Notes under the pieces: generated by a model
What the model was told of the DNA's origin: nothing
The model's input: the letters and a program-made list of their open reading frames with translations, nothing else
The model's database searches: none
Program-made: the position numbers and the translations under genes
Shown here: positions 62,447 through 64,000 of the stretch, piece after piece
How positions within the stretch are numbered: position 1 is the first letter of the stretch
Layout: each line of letters starts with the position of its first letter
Assembly (NCBI GenBank): GCA_030835385.1
Contig: JAURPI010000022.1
Coordinates: 124,001-188,000, forward strand
DNA: 64,000 nt
Direction: 5' to 3'
DNA from: Alphaproteobacteria bacterium
GTDB lineage: Bacteria > Pseudomonadota > Alphaproteobacteria > Rhodospirillales > Rhodospirillaceae

Positions 62447-62782
62447 CTAGTATTCGTCCGCACGCATGATTGTCAAAACGCGTTCTGTTTCATCGCTGTT
62501 CGACGGATCATCACTACCCAGCGTGCACTCGCTACCACGCTTGAAATAGTCGATCTTCCAAAACCACGTGTTACCTCTAAACTGAATCGCACCAAAGTCA
62601 TGCTCGCCATGGGGGTCGTTGTCAGGGGTGAACTCCTCAAAGGTTTGGACTTCCATAAAGAGAGCTTGCATTGCTTCGTCTGGCAAGGCGCTAACAGCAG
62701 ATGTCATGACAACGCGGCCAAAGAGAAAAGAGCGCCTAACGTGATCGTTAAGCGCTCTAATCTTCAATTTCTGCTCCGACAC
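62447..62782 (-). CDS. DUF3768 protein
   Basis: 111 residues from a GTG at 62782, with an AGGT ribosome site just upstream. The pattern is characteristic: LNDHVRRSF, a TSAVSALP turn, then FEEFTPDNDPHGEHDFG and FWKIDYFKRG, ending ERVLTIMRADEY. DUF3768 proteins are small, cytoplasmic and often encoded in alphaproteobacterial mobile elements; no function is known. It lies 4 bases after the DUF6641 gene on the same strand, probably co-transcribed. Confidence 0.85.
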   Translation of the reverse strand: MSEQKLKIRALNDHVRRSFLFGRVVMTSAVSALPDEAMQALFMEVQTFEEFTPDNDPHGEHDFGAIQFRGNTWFWKIDYFKRGSECTLGSDDPSNSDETERVLTIMRADEY

Positions 62783-62786
62783 AGAC

Positions 62787-63248
62787 CTAGACCTTAGGTT
62801 TGTCCTGATTTGCCGGAGCGGGTGGTTTTCGCTTGGACTTAGCAGCGACCAATATATCGTCCAGCTCACCTTTTTCAGTAGCGGTGCGGATTGTTCCCAG
62901 AACTTGCTTTACGTCCTTGAGGTCACGACCCGCTTCAATAAGCGGCTTGTTCTGATTGAGCGACAGCTTCGCACTACCATATTTGAGCTCCACATACTGA
63001 AGTCCATCCGCATGTTTGAACCACCACGGTTTTACTGGACGAGTGTGTTCAACGACTTTCATTTCTCCCGTTTCTGGATCAGCTTGCTTGCGCTTGATGA
63101 TGCGGGCGAACTCTTTGCCCTCGATATGCTTCTGAGACATAGCAATCTGCTCGTCCAGACGCTCCATGAACTTGGCTCTCGCTTGCATATTAAGCGGCAG
63201 TTTAGCGCCGCGAACGTCCTCAGCCAGTTTTAATCCTTTAAGTGACAT
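62787..63248 (-). CDS. DUF6641-like protein
   Basis: 153 residues, ATG 63248 with GGAGA 7 bases upstream. It begins SLKGLKLAEDVRGAKLPLNMQARAKFMERLDEQIAM and has a central RPVKPWWFKHADGLQYVELKYGSAKLSL block with the WW pair, then an ELDDILVAAK helix; I recognise this as DUF6641. Basic C-terminus. Often found near replication or transfer genes in alphaproteobacterial mobile elements. Function unknown. Confidence 0.75.
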   Translation of the reverse strand: MSLKGLKLAEDVRGAKLPLNMQARAKFMERLDEQIAMSQKHIEGKEFARIIKRKQADPETGEMKVVEHTRPVKPWWFKHADGLQYVELKYGSAKLSLNQNKPLIEAGRDLKDVKQVLGTIRTATEKGELDDILVAAKSKRKPPAPANQDKPKV

Positions 63249-63343
63249 ACTCTTATCTCCGTGTTGCTTGAAAGAACTGCAACACGATCACTTAAAGCCA
63301 GGTGGTACTGAATGCGACCAAAGACTTCACGGGCTTGGTCAAC

Positions 63344-63649
63344 CTACTCAACGCAACAGTTGCGTCGCAAACTCTCTAAGACGCTTTCACGAAGAGCGTT
63401 AAGTGTACTCTGCCGCGCCCTTAATGACGGGCTAAAAGCAAAAGACCGAATTGAACGATTTGCTTCGATTTCGTCTTCAAGCCGGAGAAACAATTTCGAT
63501 AGTGCCTGGATACTCGGCTCACCGTTGGTTGCTTTGAGCGACGAGTAATAACTACGTGACATACCAAGCCAACGGCGGCTGTAATCGTACTGGTTTTGAC
63601 TAAGCTGGTGATCACAAAGTGTTATGTACGCGTTTTCAAGAATATTCAT
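63344..63649 (-). CDS. DUF6626-like small protein
   Basis: 101 residues from ATG 63649. SQNQYDYSRRWLGMSRSYYSSLKATNGEPSIQALSKLFLRL resembles DUF6626, with the conserved SRRWLG-x-S-x-SYY core, which looks like a small helix-turn-helix DNA-binding unit. The C-terminus is basic and Arg/Ser-rich. It is divergent from the small plus-strand gene at 63751, and the 101 bases between them should hold both promoters. A regulatory role is possible. Confidence 0.7.
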   Translation of the reverse strand: MNILENAYITLCDHQLSQNQYDYSRRWLGMSRSYYSSLKATNGEPSIQALSKLFLRLEDEIEANRSIRSFAFSPSLRARQSTLNALRESVLESLRRNCCVE

Positions 63650-63750
63650 ATTGAGCGCCCTCCTTTTAAGTATTTATCCAATTAGTGCCGCTAGAAACGG
63701 CTGATTGTATAAATACGAGTGCTAGAGAATTAGCGCGAAGGAGATTGAGC

Positions 63751-63954
63751 ATGAATAAGGAAATAGACTTACAGCAATTGGATGAAGATTTTCCAATTCC
63801 AGCCCTGCCCGGAGATGACCCTGACGTTGTTATCCGAATGGGAATCCGACTAAAGGCTATGGGCCTTTTACGTAAGGACTATCCGCTCGAAATTCCTGGA
63901 ACAAAGGGCAATAAAAACAACAAGCGCAGCAACGGGGAGACCCACCGGACTTAG
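63751..63954 (+). CDS. Small protein of unknown function
   Basis: 67 residues from ATG 63751, with AAGGAG 8 bases upstream, a strong match. The sequence is acidic at first (LQQLDEDFPIPALPGDDPD) and lysine/asparagine-rich at the end. No domain is recognised. It is the last gene in the window and may be the first of another operon in the accessory segment. Confidence 0.6.
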   Translation: MNKEIDLQQLDEDFPIPALPGDDPDVVIRMGIRLKAMGLLRKDYPLEIPGTKGNKNNKRSNGETHRT

Positions 63955-64000
63955 ACGGGCGCGATAAGTCTGAACCCTTCGGACGATTGGAACGAATTCC

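Noticed and set aside
62402-62797. Plus-strand 131-codon frame over the DUF3768 gene
   Set aside because: Lies opposite a well-matched DUF3768 gene; no own motif or ribosome site.
1-64000. CRISPR arrays, rRNA operons and replication-origin features
   Set aside because: No regularly spaced direct repeats, rRNA sequence or origin-like iterons were seen.

Overview
The window reads as chromosome of an alphaproteobacterium of moderate GC, probably free-living and aerobic. Pointers are a Shemin-type ALA synthase (HemA, C4 pathway), the alphaproteobacterial sulfate-assimilation order SUMT - DUF2849 - sulfite reductase - DUF934 - [4Fe-4S] CysH, a HemB of the Mg/alphaproteobacterial kind, and small DUF3768, DUF6641 and DUF6626 proteins that I associate with alphaproteobacterial mobile regions. 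No rRNA, complete tRNA or CRISPR array is visible, so the genus cannot be fixed.

Region 1 (1-18.5 kb) is an exported redox cluster. It holds two copies of a three-gene module: a DUF1592-family haem protein, a Tat-exported DUF1552 protein and a secreted Lipoprotein_15 repeat protein. One copy is on the plus strand at the left edge, the other on the minus strand at 12-16 kb. Around them lie a Tat/lipoprotein HiPIP, a tri-haem and a mono-haem cytochrome c, two CHRD proteins, an unknown secreted protein, a secreted beta-propeller, an MFS carrier, a maleate-isomerase-like protein and three cupins. The substrate is unknown.

Region 2 (18.8-29.2 kb) starts with an orphan family-5 solute-binding protein. 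A tight plus-strand operon of ten genes follows and encodes the whole route from glycine + succinyl-CoA to sirohaem (hemA, hemC, hemD, hemB, SUMT, precorrin-2 dehydrogenase), together with sulfite reductase, APS/PAPS reductase and two accessory proteins. Its HemC has Asp in place of the cysteine that normally binds the dipyrromethane cofactor.

Region 3 (29.2-56.5 kb) is a catabolic and transport island: four alpha/beta hydrolases, two MFS carriers, three related double-cupins, a group D-type flavin monooxygenase, an SDR, an FAD-linked oxidase, an EthD protein, an MmgE/PrpD protein, an FAD monooxygenase, a luciferase-like oxidoreductase, a flavin-reductase-like protein, two NmrA-like genes (one killed by an amber codon), a methyltransferase, an M24 peptidase-like protein, an IclR regulator and a serine hydrolase. 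It resembles degradation of an aromatic or terpenoid compound, but no substrate can be named.

Region 4 (56.5-64 kb) is a more AT-rich accessory segment. A tyrosine recombinase is followed by a LOG-family nucleotide hydrolase and a two-gene operon: an unrecognised 483-residue protein and a tRNA-guanine-transglycosylase-like protein that resembles DpdA-type DNA base-exchange enzymes. Then come DUF3768, DUF6641 and DUF6626 proteins and one small unknown protein. This segment and the altered HemC are the best candidates for undescribed biology.
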